Shown: positions 47,656-56,658, numbered from the stretch's first letter. The stretch: 64,000 nucleotides of DNA from CAVRTM01 sp963724015 (GCA_963724015.1 CAVRTM010000022.1:1-64000), one strand, 5' to 3'. The notes: generated by a model not told the origin, from the letters alone. Made by a program: numbers and translations.

Positions 47656-48631
47656 ATGGACTACGTGAGACTGGGACAGACCGGCCTCGAGGTGTCGCGG
47701 ATCGCCCTGGGCTGCATGACGTACGGCGACCCGGCGCGGGGCAACCACCCCTGGACGCTCGACGAGGACGCCAGCCGTCCCCTGATCCGGCGCGCGGTCG
47801 AGGCCGGGATCACGTTCTTCGACACGGCCAACGTCTACTCCGACGGGTCGAGCGAGGAGATCGTCGGACGGGCGCTGGGCGAGATGACCCGGCGCGAGGA
47901 GGTCGTGATCGCCACGAAGGTGCACGGACGGATGCGCCCGGGCGCCAACGGTGGCGGCCTATCCCGCAAGGCGATCATGACCGAGGTGGACGCCAGCCTG
48001 GCCCGGCTGGGGACCGACTACATCGACCTCTACCAGATCCACCGGTGGGACCCGGTCACGCCGGTCGAGGAGACCCTGGAGGCGCTGCACGACGTGGTCA
48101 AGGCCGGCAAGGCGCGCTACATCGGGGCGTCCTCGATGTACGCGTGGCAGTTCGCCAAGGCGCTCTACCTCGCCGACCTGCACGGCTGGACGCGGTTCGT
48201 CAGCATGCAGGACCACTACAACCTGCTCCACCGCGAGGAGGAGCGCGAGATGCTGCCGCTCTGCGCGGACCAGGGCGTCGGGGTGCTGCCCTGGAGCCCG
48301 TTGGCCCGCGGCCGGCTCACCCGGGACTGGGAGGAGTCGACGAACCGGTCGGAGACCGACACGTTCGGCAAGACGCTGTACGACCAGGACGCGGGCGACC
48401 GCACCATCGCCGAGCGTGTCGCCGAGATCGCCGCTGAGCGCGGGTGTGCCTCGTGCCCAGGTGGCGCTGGCATGGGTCGCCCGCAACCCGGTCGTCACCG
48501 CGCCCATCGTCGGCGCGAGCAAGCCGCACCACGTCGACGACGCGGTCGCTGCCCTGGAGCTTCAGCTCAGCGACGAGGAGGTCAAGCGCCTCGAGGAGCC
48601 CTACCGGCCCCACGCCGTCGCCGGGTTCTGA
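47656..48631 (+). pseudogene. aldo/keto reductase, one frameshift
   Basis: The protein has the AKR barrel: VSRIALGCMTYGDP, GITFFDTANVYSDGSSEEIV (Asp and Tyr of the tetrad), VVIATKVHG with the Lys, LYQIHRWDPVTPVEETLEAL with the His, and in the other frame VPRAQVALAWVARNPVVTAP with IVGASKPHHVDDAV. These are the NADPH-binding end. The frame shifts near 48443 in GCGCGGGTGTG; removing one G gives the natural AERGVPRAQVAL. Most likely a sequencing indel. Intact length would be about 325 residues. Substrate unknown. It follows the epimerase gene after 39 bases and may form a pair with it. Confidence 0.88.
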
Positions 48632-48637
48632 GCGAGG

Positions 48638-48925
48638 TCAGTCGGCCGGCGGGGCCGGGGGCGGGCAGTACATCCGCCCACGCTGCGAGGAGTCGAACCG
48701 GTGCGCCCTGGCGGGCTGGTGGCAGACGTCGCAGACCCACTCGGGCCGGGACGGCGTCGGCGGTGCCTGCGCCGGCCCGACCTGGGCCCCGCCGAACAGT
48801 GGCTTGAAGAAGTTCTCCATCCGGCCGAACAGGCCCAGACGCTTGTCGCCGGCGGCCTCGTTGCCGGGTCGGGCCGCCGCCGGAGGCTGGGCGTGCTCGG
48901 CCGGCCGGTGCTGCCGCTTGGCCAC
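48638..48925 (-). CDS. small protein with C-terminal zinc-ribbon-like motif
   Basis: About 95 residues. The middle has DKRLGLFGRMENFFKPLFGG and the C-terminal part is EWVCDVCHQPARAHRFDSS then RMYCPPP, with Cys-x2-Cys and a later Cys/His set that could bind zinc. I place the start at GTG 48925 because GGGAG lies 6 bases upstream; an ATG at 48937 gives 99 residues. Family not recognised. It is convergent with the aldo/keto reductase, 6 bases apart. Confidence 0.65.
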   Translation of the reverse strand: MAKRQHRPAEHAQPPAAARPGNEAAGDKRLGLFGRMENFFKPLFGGAQVGPAQAPPTPSRPEWVCDVCHQPARAHRFDSSQRGRMYCPPPAPPAD

Positions 48926-49183
48926 GACGTCTCCCATTCCGCGGAGGGCAGGTCCTCCACGAGCGCACAGGTGGACGGGCGGCGTGCCCGCTCCACTCCC
49001 CCGACTTTACGCGCCGTCTGCCCGCGCCTCCGCATGGGACAGGTACGCCGAGAGGCGGAATACCCGGAGGGACAGCGTGGTTGAGCCCGGTGTCGCGACG
49101 GTGCCAGACCCCCGGGCTTCACCTCCAGCCGCTACGAGCGGCCACACGCCGAGAGGCGTCGACCGTCGCGCTGCAGGACCACG

Positions 49184-49217
49184 AGGGACGGCGGGAGCAG
49201 CAGCTCCCGCCGTCCCT
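49184..49217. terminator. perfect 15-bp stem-loop terminator
   Basis: AGGGACGGCGGGAGC (49184-49198) and its exact inverted copy (49203-49217) enclose an AGCA loop. It lies 45 bases past the stop of the small acidic gene read on the minus strand (49263). Confidence 0.75.
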
Positions 49218-49262
49218 TGCGCTGTCCGGGGGGTGCTGTGCCGGGTGCCCCCGGTGTGCCGC

Positions 49263-49436
49263 CTAGCGCTCCGCCTCCTCGTCGGACAGGTCGCCCATCT
49301 CGGGGCCGCCGCCCGCCGCCGCCTCGGCCTCGATGTCCAGCAGGGGGTCGCCGTGCTTCTTCTCCTCCTCCTGCTGCTCCTGGGGGCCCTCGGAGCGGTG
49401 GTCACGGTCGTCGAACTGCTCTGCGTTCTCGGTCAT
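49263..49436 (-). CDS. small acidic protein, 57 aa
   Basis: A 57-residue protein: MTENAEQFDDRDHRSEG, then a Gln/Glu/Lys run (PQEQQEEEKKHGD) and DPLLDIEAEAAAGG to DLSDEEAER. It is very acidic and probably unstructured. The frame is continuous with natural codon use, and the perfect hairpin 45 bases beyond the stop supports an independent transcript. I do not recognise the family. The start has no clear ribosome site. Confidence 0.65.
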   Translation of the reverse strand: MTENAEQFDDRDHRSEGPQEQQEEEKKHGDPLLDIEAEAAAGGGPEMGDLSDEEAER

Positions 49437-49516
49437 GTCCGCGGCATACCCGGTTTCAGCGCCGGACCAACGGGCAAGATCGGGACAGCACGCCTCACCC
49501 CACCCAAGGAGAGCTG

Positions 49517-49795
49517 ATGACTGCCGAGAACCGCCCGGCCGACGCCGTACCCGACGTCACGCCCGACCTCACCGAGCCGGAGCAGGACGTCCTGGACGAC
49601 GCCTCGACAGGTGACGTCCCCAACGCCTACGACGGCGGCTTCGACGGCACCGAGAGCCACGAGCCGGCCGAGCCCACGCAGCGCCTCGAGGAGACCAGTG
49701 CGCGCGACGCGGACTGGGCCGACCCCGACGCCGGAGACGCCTCCGACGAGAGCCAGGGGGGCCGGCCGGTCGCCGACGACGGCCACGCCACCTGA
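49517..49795 (+). CDS. acidic disordered protein, unknown
   Basis: A 92-residue protein rich in Asp, Glu, Thr and Pro (DVTPDLTEPEQDVLDDASTG, YDGGFDGTESHEPAEPTQ). No fold is evident. CCAAGGAGAGCTG precedes the ATG at 49517, a good ribosome site. A perfect 19-bp hairpin follows at 49853-49892. It is divergent from the 57-residue acidic gene, 80 bases away. Such proteins are common and uncharacterised in actinobacteria. Confidence 0.75.
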   Translation: MTAENRPADAVPDVTPDLTEPEQDVLDDASTGDVPNAYDGGFDGTESHEPAEPTQRLEETSARDADWADPDAGDASDESQGGRPVADDGHAT

Positions 49796-49852
49796 CCGCC
49801 GCTCCCGCGTCCGGACGGACCCCCCCGTCCACGCCGACGCCCTGACCTCCCG

Positions 49853-49892
49853 ACAGCAGCGTGGCCGGCACCCGTGCCGGCCACGCTGCTGT
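49853..49892. terminator. 19-bp stem-loop terminator
   Basis: ACAGCAGCGTGGCCGGCAC (49853-49871) pairs exactly with 49874-49892. The hairpin is nearly loopless (2 bases) and ends in TTGGG. It lies between the convergent acidic gene and AI-2E transporter gene and may serve both. Confidence 0.8.
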
Positions 49893-49935
49893 TGGGCGCC
49901 GCTGATGTCCGGCGGCGCCTGCCGTCCGGCAGCGG

Positions 49936-51063
49936 TCAGCCGGGGGCGGTGACCTCTCGGTCCTGCGACGGCCGCTGCTCGTCCTCGCCCGTGGTCGGCT
50001 CGGGCTTGAGCGCCCCGCGGCGGTGGTCCCAGACGTCGCGGATGAGGACCTGGATGATGCCGGCCACGGGGATCGCCAGCAGGGCGCCGAGCACCCCGGC
50101 CAGCTCCACGAAGACGAGGATCGCCACCAGCACCGCCAGCGGGTTCAGCTTCACCGTCCGGGAGAGGATGACCGGCTGCAGCAGGTGGTTCTCCAGCTGC
50201 TGGTAGACCACGAAGAAGACGATCACCACGATGCCGGCGGGCACCGAGTGCACGAACCCGGCGATCGTCGCGACCACGGCGCCCAGCGTGGCACCCACCA
50301 GCGGGATCAGGTCGACCAGCGCCACGAACAGGGAGATCAGCCCCGCGAACGGGACGCCCATGACCTTCAACACGATGTAGGTGAGCACGCCGCAGATGAC
50401 GCTGATCAGCAGGTTGCCCGAGATGTAGCCGGTGATGGACTTGGCGCAGTCGCTGCCCACCCGGCGGGCGCGGTCGGCGTGCTGCGGGGAGAGCAGGCTC
50501 AGGGTGCCGTCGACCATCTTGGGGCCCTCCAGCACCATCAGGTAGGACAGCACGAAGATCGTGACCGCGCCGGCGATGCCGGTGGCGACACCCCGCAGGA
50601 CCCCCGCGGCCGGTGTGGTCAGGCCGGAGGCCATCGAGCGGATCCGCGACTGGTTCTGCTGGACGTAGTGCAGGGCGTTGGTGCGGTCCAGCAGGGAGCC
50701 GACCGGCCCACGGCCGGCCTTGGCGTCGTTGAGCATCTGCGGCAGCTGGTCGGCGAACGTCGTGCCCTGGCGCGCCAGCGGCACCGCGAAGGCCGCGATG
50801 AGGCCGCCGAACAGGAGGAAGACGACCAGGAAGACGCCGAGCGTGGCGAGCGAGCGCCGGCAGCCCGTGAGCCTGCGCTGCACCCAGTTGACGACCGGGT
50901 AGAGCGCGACGGCGAAGAAGGCGGCGACGACGAGCCACACCAGCGTCCGACGGACCTCGACGAGCAGGAACAGGACCACCACGGTGGCCAGCACCATCCC
51001 GATGGTGGCGGCGATGGTGCGGACCGGGACGCGCTCGCGGGTCCGCGACGGGGAGAGGGACAT
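49936..51063 (-). CDS. AI-2E family transporter
   Basis: The 375-residue membrane protein has seven to eight helices. Hallmarks are TIAATIGMVLATVVVLFLLV near residue 19, WLVVAAFFAVALYPVVNWVQ, and the conserved C-terminal cluster SLFVALVDLIPLVGATLGAV with VVYQQLENHLLQPVILSRTV. The family includes the putative AI-2 exporter TqsA and Na+/H+ antiporters; the substrate here is unknown. TAGGTC lies 6 bases before the ATG at 51063, which suits a leaderless start; an ATG two codons earlier is an alternative. It is divergent from the GT2 pair, 125 bases apart. Confidence 0.9.
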   Translation of the reverse strand: MSLSPSRTRERVPVRTIAATIGMVLATVVVLFLLVEVRRTLVWLVVAAFFAVALYPVVNWVQRRLTGCRRSLATLGVFLVVFLLFGGLIAAFAVPLARQGTTFADQLPQMLNDAKAGRGPVGSLLDRTNALHYVQQNQSRIRSMASGLTTPAAGVLRGVATGIAGAVTIFVLSYLMVLEGPKMVDGTLSLLSPQHADRARRVGSDCAKSITGYISGNLLISVICGVLTYIVLKVMGVPFAGLISLFVALVDLIPLVGATLGAVVATIAGFVHSVPAGIVVIVFFVVYQQLENHLLQPVILSRTVKLNPLAVLVAILVFVELAGVLGALLAIPVAGIIQVLIRDVWDHRRGALKPEPTTGEDEQRPSQDREVTAPG

Positions 51064-51187
51064 GGGCATGACCTACCCGAAGGGCCAGGGCCTAACCCGA
51101 TTGCCCCACCGGCGCGGTTACCGGCTCCGCCGCCGGGTACGCCCGTGCCATGGCCCGGATCCTCCTCCCTCCTGTCCGGAGGCGGTC

Positions 51188-52054
51188 ATGACCGACGCCC
51201 GCACCAGCGTCGTCGTGATCACGCGCGACCGCCGCGAGCAGGTGGTCCGCACGCTCGCCCGCCTGGCCGAGCTGCCGGAGCGGCCACCGGTGGTCCTGGT
51301 GGACAACGCGTCCAGCGACGGCACCGCCGACCTGGTACGTCGCCTGTTCCCGCACGTCCACGTCGTGCCACTGTGGGACAACCGGGGTGCCCTGGCACGC
51401 ACGATCGGGGTGCAGGCGGCGAGGACGCCGTACGTCGCCTTCAGCGACGACGACTCCTGGTGGGCGCCCGGTGCGCTGTCGGCGGCAGCCGACCACTTCG
51501 ACGCCGTACCGCGGCTGGGGCTGCTGGCCGCGCGGATCGTGGTGGAGCCCTCCGGGCAGGTGGACCCGGTCTGCGCGCTGATGGCGCAGAGCCCGCTGGA
51601 GCCGGTGGGCGACCTCCCCGGCCCCTCCGTGCTGGGCTTCGTCGCGTGCGGGTCGGTGGTGCGGCGGCGGGCGTTCCTGCAGGTCGGCGGGTTCCACCCG
51701 GTGATCTTCTTCGCCGGGGAGGAGACCGTCCTTGCCATCGACCTCGCTGCGGCGGGCTGGGGCCTGGCCTACACGGGCGACGTCACGGCGCACCACCAGC
51801 CCGAGCCAGGTGCCGAGCGCAGTGGACGCCGGCGGCTGCAGGCGCGCAACGCGCTGCTGTCGTCCTGGCTGCGCCGCCCGGCCGGCCGGGCGCTGCGTGA
51901 CACCGCCGAGGTCGTCCGCCGCTCTGCCGAGCCGGAGCTGCGCGGCGCCCTCCTCGATGCTGTGCGCCGGCTGCCCTCCGCGGTGGCCGGCCGGCGGCCC
52001 GTGCCGCCACACCTCGAGGCCCAGCTCCGGCTGCTGGAGGTCGGCCGTGGCTGA
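51188..52054 (+). CDS. glycosyltransferase family 2, first of tandem pair
   Basis: A 288-residue GT-A enzyme. SVVVITRDRREQVVRTLARL (residues 7-26), the VVLVDNASSDGTADLVRR block, and AFSDDDSWWAPGALSAAA with the metal-binding DDD (about residue 90) are conserved. FFAGEETVLAIDLAAAGWGL and DVTAHHQPE are the acceptor side. The final 60 residues are helical and Arg-rich. TCCGGAGGCGGTC precedes the ATG. The next gene overlaps by 8 bases. The two products share the same plan, so they look like a duplicated pair acting on the same or a related glycan; donor and acceptor are unknown. Confidence 0.9.
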   Translation: MTDARTSVVVITRDRREQVVRTLARLAELPERPPVVLVDNASSDGTADLVRRLFPHVHVVPLWDNRGALARTIGVQAARTPYVAFSDDDSWWAPGALSAAADHFDAVPRLGLLAARIVVEPSGQVDPVCALMAQSPLEPVGDLPGPSVLGFVACGSVVRRRAFLQVGGFHPVIFFAGEETVLAIDLAAAGWGLAYTGDVTAHHQPEPGAERSGRRRLQARNALLSSWLRRPAGRALRDTAEVVRRSAEPELRGALLDAVRRLPSAVAGRRPVPPHLEAQLRLLEVGRG

Positions 52055-52943
52055 GCCGAGGGTGGCGGTGGTCGTCATCACGTTCAACCGGCGCCGCGAG
52101 GCGGACGCCGCGCTGAGCCGGCTGGAGCTCCTGCCGGAGCAGCCCCAGGTGGTCCTGGTCGACAACGGCTCGACCGACGGCACGGCGGAGATGGTGCGTG
52201 AGCGGCACCCCAAGACGTGCCTGCTGACGCCGGGGTCGAACCTCGGCGCGGTCGCCCGCAACCTGGGCGTGGCCCTGGTCGACGCGCCGTACGTCGCGTT
52301 CTGCGACGACGACACGTGGTGGGAGCCGGGCTCGCTGACCCGGGCGGCCGACGTGCTCGACCAGCACCCGCGGCTGGCCGTCCTCACCGCCGACATCCGC
52401 GTCGAGCCGGGCGACCGCGAGGACCCGATCTGTGAGGAGATGCGGCGCTCGCCCCTCCCCGCACCGGCCGGGGTCCCGGGCCATCCGCTGCTGAGCTTCC
52501 TCGCGGGGGCCTCGGTGGTGCGGCGGTCGGCGTTCGAGGCCGCCGGCGGGTTCTCGGCGCGGCTGTGGCTCGGCGGCGAGGAGGAGCTGCTGGCCTCGGA
52601 CCTGGCGCGCGCGGGGTGGCAGATGTCGTTCCTGCCCGAGATCGTCGTCCACCACGAGCCCTCGGAGGCCCGCGACCCGCACCTGCGCCGCCGTCACGGC
52701 ATCCGCAACACGCTGTGGTTCACCTGGCTGCGCCGCCCGGCGGGGCGGGCGCTGCTGCGGACGGCCCGGCTGGCGCTCTCGGTGCCACGCGACCGGATCT
52801 CGCTCCAGGGCTTCCTCGACGCCGCCCGGGGCGTCCTCTGGGTGGCGGTCGAGCGACGCGTCGTCCCCCGGCACGTCGAGGCCGGCTACCGGCTGCTCGA
52901 GGACTCCCAGCGCCGCTCCACCGCCCGCCGCTACGTCTCCTGA
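52047..52943 (+). CDS. glycosyltransferase family 2, second of tandem pair
   Basis: A 298-residue paralogue of the preceding enzyme: AVVVITFNRRREADAALSRL, VVLVDNGSTDGTAEMVRE, AFCDDDTWWEPGSLTRAADV with the DDD motif, and LWLGGEEELLASDLARAGWQ. The C-terminal WLRRPAGRALLRTARLAL is shared almost exactly with the first protein, as is the length. GTG 52047 lies within the 3' end of the first gene (8-base overlap), so they are cotranscribed and coupled. Functional difference is unknown. Confidence 0.9.
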   Translation: MAEPRVAVVVITFNRRREADAALSRLELLPEQPQVVLVDNGSTDGTAEMVRERHPKTCLLTPGSNLGAVARNLGVALVDAPYVAFCDDDTWWEPGSLTRAADVLDQHPRLAVLTADIRVEPGDREDPICEEMRRSPLPAPAGVPGHPLLSFLAGASVVRRSAFEAAGGFSARLWLGGEEELLASDLARAGWQMSFLPEIVVHHEPSEARDPHLRRRHGIRNTLWFTWLRRPAGRALLRTARLALSVPRDRISLQGFLDAARGVLWVAVERRVVPRHVEAGYRLLEDSQRRSTARRYVS

Positions 52944-52994
52944 CCCGACCGGGGCCTTCCCGGCCACCGGCCAACGCACGTCCCGCCGCAGACG

Positions 52995-53063
52995 TGACAA
53001 GGACCCTTGACAGGGACGGCGCGGGCGCGTCACGCTGGCACGCATGACAAGCAACCTTGACAG
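52995..53063. repeat. two 19-bp operator-like repeats 50 bp apart
   Basis: TGACAAGGACCCTTGACAG (52995-53013) and TGACAAGCAACCTTGACAG (53045-53063) match at 17 of 19 positions. Each contains the inverted CAAG/CTTG half-sites. The first includes a TTGACA that could serve as -35 and the second begins one base into the coding region of the gene at 53044. The 50-base offset is close to five helical turns. Confidence 0.75.
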
Positions 53064-53463
53064 ACGCCGGGGTAGCACCGGCGACCGGATCCGCACCCGT
53101 GCCTACCTCCGGGACTTCGGCCTCGCCATGACGGGCTACGCGGTCGTCCTCACCGCCGTCCTGGTCTGGGGGCACCTCGACGGCTCTAGTCCCGCACGGT
53201 TCGCATGGGCTCTTCTTCCTGTCGTGCCAACGCTGTTCATCGTCCGCGCGGTACTGAAACACGTCGAGCGGGTGGACGACTACCAGCGACTGCTGCTGTT
53301 GAAGGGCCTCAGCGTCGGCTTCGCGGTCGCGATGGTCGCCGCCGTGACCGTCGGCTTCCTGGGAGCCGCCGGCATGGCCCTGCCCGACGCCGGGTGGATC
53401 ATCTACGCCGCCGGCATGCTCGGCTGGCTCGGTGCCTCGCTGGTGGCGCTGAAGCGGTGCTGA
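53044..53463 (+). CDS. four-helix membrane protein paired with XRE regulator
   Basis: A 139-residue membrane protein with four helices (GYAVVLTAVLVWGHL, ALLPVVPTLFIVRAVLKH, GFAVAMVAAVTVGFLGAAG, AGWIIYAAGMLGWLGASLVA). A basic N-terminus (DRRRGSTGDRIRTRAYLRDF) and a charged loop (VERVDDYQRLLLLKG) flank them. The product resembles small membrane proteins that accompany an HTH regulator in actinobacteria, with no known function. The start codon lies inside the second copy of the operator-like repeat, with no clear ribosome site. The XRE gene starts 4 bases inside its 3' end (GTGCTGA), so translation is coupled. Confidence 0.82.
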   Translation: MTSNLDRRRGSTGDRIRTRAYLRDFGLAMTGYAVVLTAVLVWGHLDGSSPARFAWALLPVVPTLFIVRAVLKHVERVDDYQRLLLLKGLSVGFAVAMVAAVTVGFLGAAGMALPDAGWIIYAAGMLGWLGASLVALKRC

Positions 53464-53702
53464 ACCACCTCAAGGCCCTGCGCGAGCAACGCGGCTGGAG
53501 CCAGGGCGCCCTCGCCGACCAGCTCGACGTCTCGCGCCAGACGGTCAACGCGCTCGAGAACGACCGGTACGACCCGAGCCTGCCCCTCGCCTTCCGCATC
53601 GCCCGGCTGTTCGGCGAGCCGATCGAGGCCATCTTCTTCGAGCCGGACACGGGAGCAGGGACAGCCGTGGAGCGCCGGGCCGGCGGACGGCGGGATCGGT
53701 GA
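53457..53702 (+). CDS. XRE-family HTH transcriptional regulator
   Basis: An 81-residue Cro/CI-type regulator: LKALREQRGWSQGALADQLD (residues 5-24), VSRQTVNALENDRYDPSLPL with the recognition helix, and IARLFGEPIEAIFFEPD. It is shaped like the YozG family. The short Arg-rich tail is probably disordered. The GTG start overlaps the membrane protein gene by 7 bases. The repeats at 52995-53063 are natural candidates for its operator, implying autoregulation of the pair. Confidence 0.92.
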   Translation: MLNHLKALREQRGWSQGALADQLDVSRQTVNALENDRYDPSLPLAFRIARLFGEPIEAIFFEPDTGAGTAVERRAGGRRDR

Positions 53703-53883
53703 GCGCTGCCTGGAACGGGCAGGTCCGCGGGCCGAGGCTCTTGTTGCCCCTGAACGACCGTCTTGAGGCCCGATGGCAGCCGATCCTGTCGCTTTCGGGC
53801 AACAAGCCGGTAGGTCGTATAGGTCTGCGCCTACACGGTTTTCGTTTACCTGGGTTGTCAGTGGGTGCGGCTAGGTTGTTCTC

Positions 53884-55093
53884 ATGGAGGGGACCAGCTT
53901 CGAGGAGGACTGGGCGGTGGTGGTTGCCGCTGCGCCGGCGCTGCGCCGGGCGTTGAGCCGGTTGCACCAGGTGGGGTCGGGCGAGCTGGGGCCGGTGTTC
54001 GCCGAGCTGGACGAGCTGAAGAGGCTGGCCGGCGCGGGTCAGGTGGGGGTGCTGGACCAGGCGCTGACCCGCGGGGACGTGCGAGCCTCGGATGCGGCGT
54101 CGTCGACCGGGTGGGTCCGGCGAGTGGGGGCCGTCCTACCGGGCCGGTGGCGCGGCTTCGTTGGTGAAGGTGGCCGAGGCGGTGGCCAAGCCGTGCAACG
54201 CCCCGCTGGCCGAGGCGGTCCTGTCCGCGCGGGTGCCGGTCGGCAACGCCGCGGTCGCGCTGACCGAGATGGACAAGCTGCTGCCGCGGCTGACCCCGGC
54301 GTGTGCGGAGACGGTGCTGGGCGGGTTCGTGGCGATCGCCGAGACCGACGGGCCGGCCCAGATCCGGGCGCTGCGCCCGCGGGTGATCGCCAGGTACGGG
54401 CGGTGCGGGGAATTCCAGCGCCGGGAGGACCTGCTCAAGCACGGCCGGTCGCTGTCCCAGCCGTACGCCGATGACGGGATGGCGGAGTACCGGCTGCGGC
54501 TGGACCCCGAGGGCCAGGCGGTGCTCGAGGCGATCCTGGGGCCGCTGGCCGCGCCGCAACCGTCGACGGTGACCGGGTCGGACCTCCGCACCAGCGACCA
54601 ACGGCGGGCCGACGCGCTGGTGGAGGTGTGCCGGCGCGCCGCCGCGGCGGGCGGGGCGGCGCCGACCACACCCAAGGCCGCGGTGGTGGTGACGATGGAC
54701 TGGACCAGGACCTGAAGGAGCGCACCGGTGCCGGGACCACGCTGACCGGGGACCTGCTGGCCCCCGAGACGGTCCGGCGGATGGCCTGCGACGCCGCGAT
54801 CATCCCCGCCGTCCTCGGCGCGAAGTCCGAGCTGCTGGACCTGGGCCGGACCGTCCGGTTGGCCACGCCGAAGCTGTTGCTGGCGTTGTGCCTGCGCGAC
54901 CGCGGCTGCACCTTCCCGGGCTGCTCGCGCCCACCGGGCTGGTGTGACGCCCATCATGGCGTGCACTGGTGCGACGGCGGCCCGACCGACCTGACGCAAC
55001 ATGGCGTTGTTGTGCCCGCGGCACCACACGATCGTGCACCAGAAGGGCTACACCGCCACCATCACCACCTCCGAGGTCACCTGGCACCTGTAG
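53884..55093 (+). pseudogene. DUF222/HNH endonuclease, frameshifted three times
   Basis: The gene belongs to the DUF222-HNH family (also called 13E12 repeat family), often multicopy in actinobacteria and of unknown role. N-terminal DUF222 pieces are SRLHQVGSGELGPVFAELDE, KVAEAVAKPCNAPLAEAVLS and SYRAGGAASLVKVAE. The HNH nuclease has CTFPGCSRPPGWCDAHHG, then NMALLCPRHHTIVHQKGY, giving Cys pairs and the His-Asn-His centre. Frames change near 54128, 54695 and 54995, and the TAG lies at 55091-55093. Whether it is a decayed gene or indel-affected cannot be told; length would be about 400 residues. Confidence 0.82.
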
Positions 55094-55182
55094 CTGCCCC
55101 GCCCCGCGACCCGCCAGCACCAGGCGGGCGGCGCGACCGTGCCCCAGCGACCCGCGGGGCCGTGCCGGGCTCCAGACGCACC

Positions 55183-56571
55183 TCAGCTCCGCGGTGCCGT
55201 CTCGAGGTGCACGGCCTTGAGCGCCACGAGCTCGCGCAGCAGGTCCGGCCCGTAGCCACAGCCGTTGCCGCTGGCGCGACGCGGGTCGGCCGAGCCGCCA
55301 GGTGCGCCCCCGAACACCGCATTGACCTTGACCGTCCCGACGTCGAGCTCCTCCACCGCCTGCAGCGCGTGCACGCTGTCGGGCGTGAGGACCGTTGCCG
55401 CCAGGCCGTACTCGCTCTCGGCCGCCAGCCGCAGCCCCTCCTCGAAGTCCCGCACGACGGTGATCGGCGCCACCGGCCCGAACGTCTCCTGCGTCATCAC
55501 TGCCATGTCCGGGGTGCAGCCGGTCAGCACCGTGGCGGGGTACCAGCTGCCGTCCAGCGCCAGCCGCCGACCACCGGTGAGGCACTGCGCGCCGGCTGCG
55601 ACAGCCGCGGACACGTGCTCCTGCACCACCTGCAGCTGGCGCTCGTCGACCATCGGCGTGAGCGTCGTGCCGTCGTCCCGCGGGTCGCCCGGCTGCAGCG
55701 CCGCCGCCAGCCGCACCAGCTCCGCGGTCACGGCGTCGGCGACGTCCACGTGGAGGTAGACGCGCTCGACCGCCGTGCACAGCTGGCCGGCGTTGGTGAA
55801 CGCGCCCACCGCGATCTGCTCCGCGGCCCAGACCGGGTCCACACCCGCGTCGACGACGATCGGGTCCTTGCCTCCGTTCTCCAGAAGCACCTTCCCGCCC
55901 CTGGCCCCGACGGCGGTGCCGATCGTCCGCCCCGTGGCGCTGCTGCCCACGTGCGCGACGACCGCGACGCGGCCGTCCGCCGCCACCTGCGCCCCGACGT
56001 CCCCGCCACCCGAGACGACCTCCAGGACCCCGTCTGGCAGGCACGCGGCGACGAGTGAGGCCATCAAGGCACCCGGCGCGGCGCTGCGCTCCGACGGCTT
56101 GTGCACCACCGTGTTGCCGGTGACCAGCGCCGCCGCGACCAGTCCGGCCGCGGCGGGGAACGGGTCGTTCCACGGGGTGAGGACGGCGACGACACCCCGC
56201 GGCTCGGCCCGCACCACGTCCAGGGCGCCCGGAGCACCGGCCAGCGTGCGCCCGGCCACCCCCAGCCCGGTCACCGCTGCCTCCTCGAGCAGCTCGGCCG
56301 CCACCACCGCCGACGCCCGCGCCTCGCGCAGCAACCGTCCGGTCGTGGCGCAGAGCGAGTCGCCGAGGTCGTCCGCACGGCACCGCACGGCGGCCGCGGC
56401 GGCCCGCAGGGCTGCCGCTCGTTCGGAGGGCGCCGTACGCCGCCAGGGGCCACGGGCGTCGTACGCCGCCCGCACGGCCGCGTCCACGTCCTCAGCGGTG
56501 CTGTCGGGCACCCGGGGCGGCACTGCGCGGTAGGAGCCGGGAGCCTGCTGCTGGTCCGTCGTCGCTGACAT
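55183..56571 (-). CDS. aldehyde dehydrogenase family protein
   Basis: A 462-residue NAD(P)-dependent aldehyde dehydrogenase. It has AVLTPWNDPFPAAAGLVAAA (about residues 130-150), VAHVGSSATGRTIGTAVGAR, the general base Glu region KVLLENGGKDPIVVDAG, and the active Cys in AFTNAGQLCTAVERVYLHVD. The C-terminal ETFGPVAPITVVRDFEEGLR and ASGNGCGYG are typical. The aldehyde substrate is not evident. I place the start at ATG 56571; the longer frame to 56610 has no advantage. It is divergent from the heptose-glycan operon, with 122 bases between. Confidence 0.93.
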   Translation of the reverse strand: MSATTDQQQAPGSYRAVPPRVPDSTAEDVDAAVRAAYDARGPWRRTAPSERAAALRAAAAAVRCRADDLGDSLCATTGRLLREARASAVVAAELLEEAAVTGLGVAGRTLAGAPGALDVVRAEPRGVVAVLTPWNDPFPAAAGLVAAALVTGNTVVHKPSERSAAPGALMASLVAACLPDGVLEVVSGGGDVGAQVAADGRVAVVAHVGSSATGRTIGTAVGARGGKVLLENGGKDPIVVDAGVDPVWAAEQIAVGAFTNAGQLCTAVERVYLHVDVADAVTAELVRLAAALQPGDPRDDGTTLTPMVDERQLQVVQEHVSAAVAAGAQCLTGGRRLALDGSWYPATVLTGCTPDMAVMTQETFGPVAPITVVRDFEEGLRLAAESEYGLAATVLTPDSVHALQAVEELDVGTVKVNAVFGGAPGGSADPRRASGNGCGYGPDLLRELVALKAVHLETAPRS

Positions 56572-56658
56572 GGGCACCGCTTTCGCTGGGAGAATCCGGA
56601 CAAACACCATCGAACGGCTGTGGAAACCGCGGCAACAACCACGTCCCCGGTCCCATGC

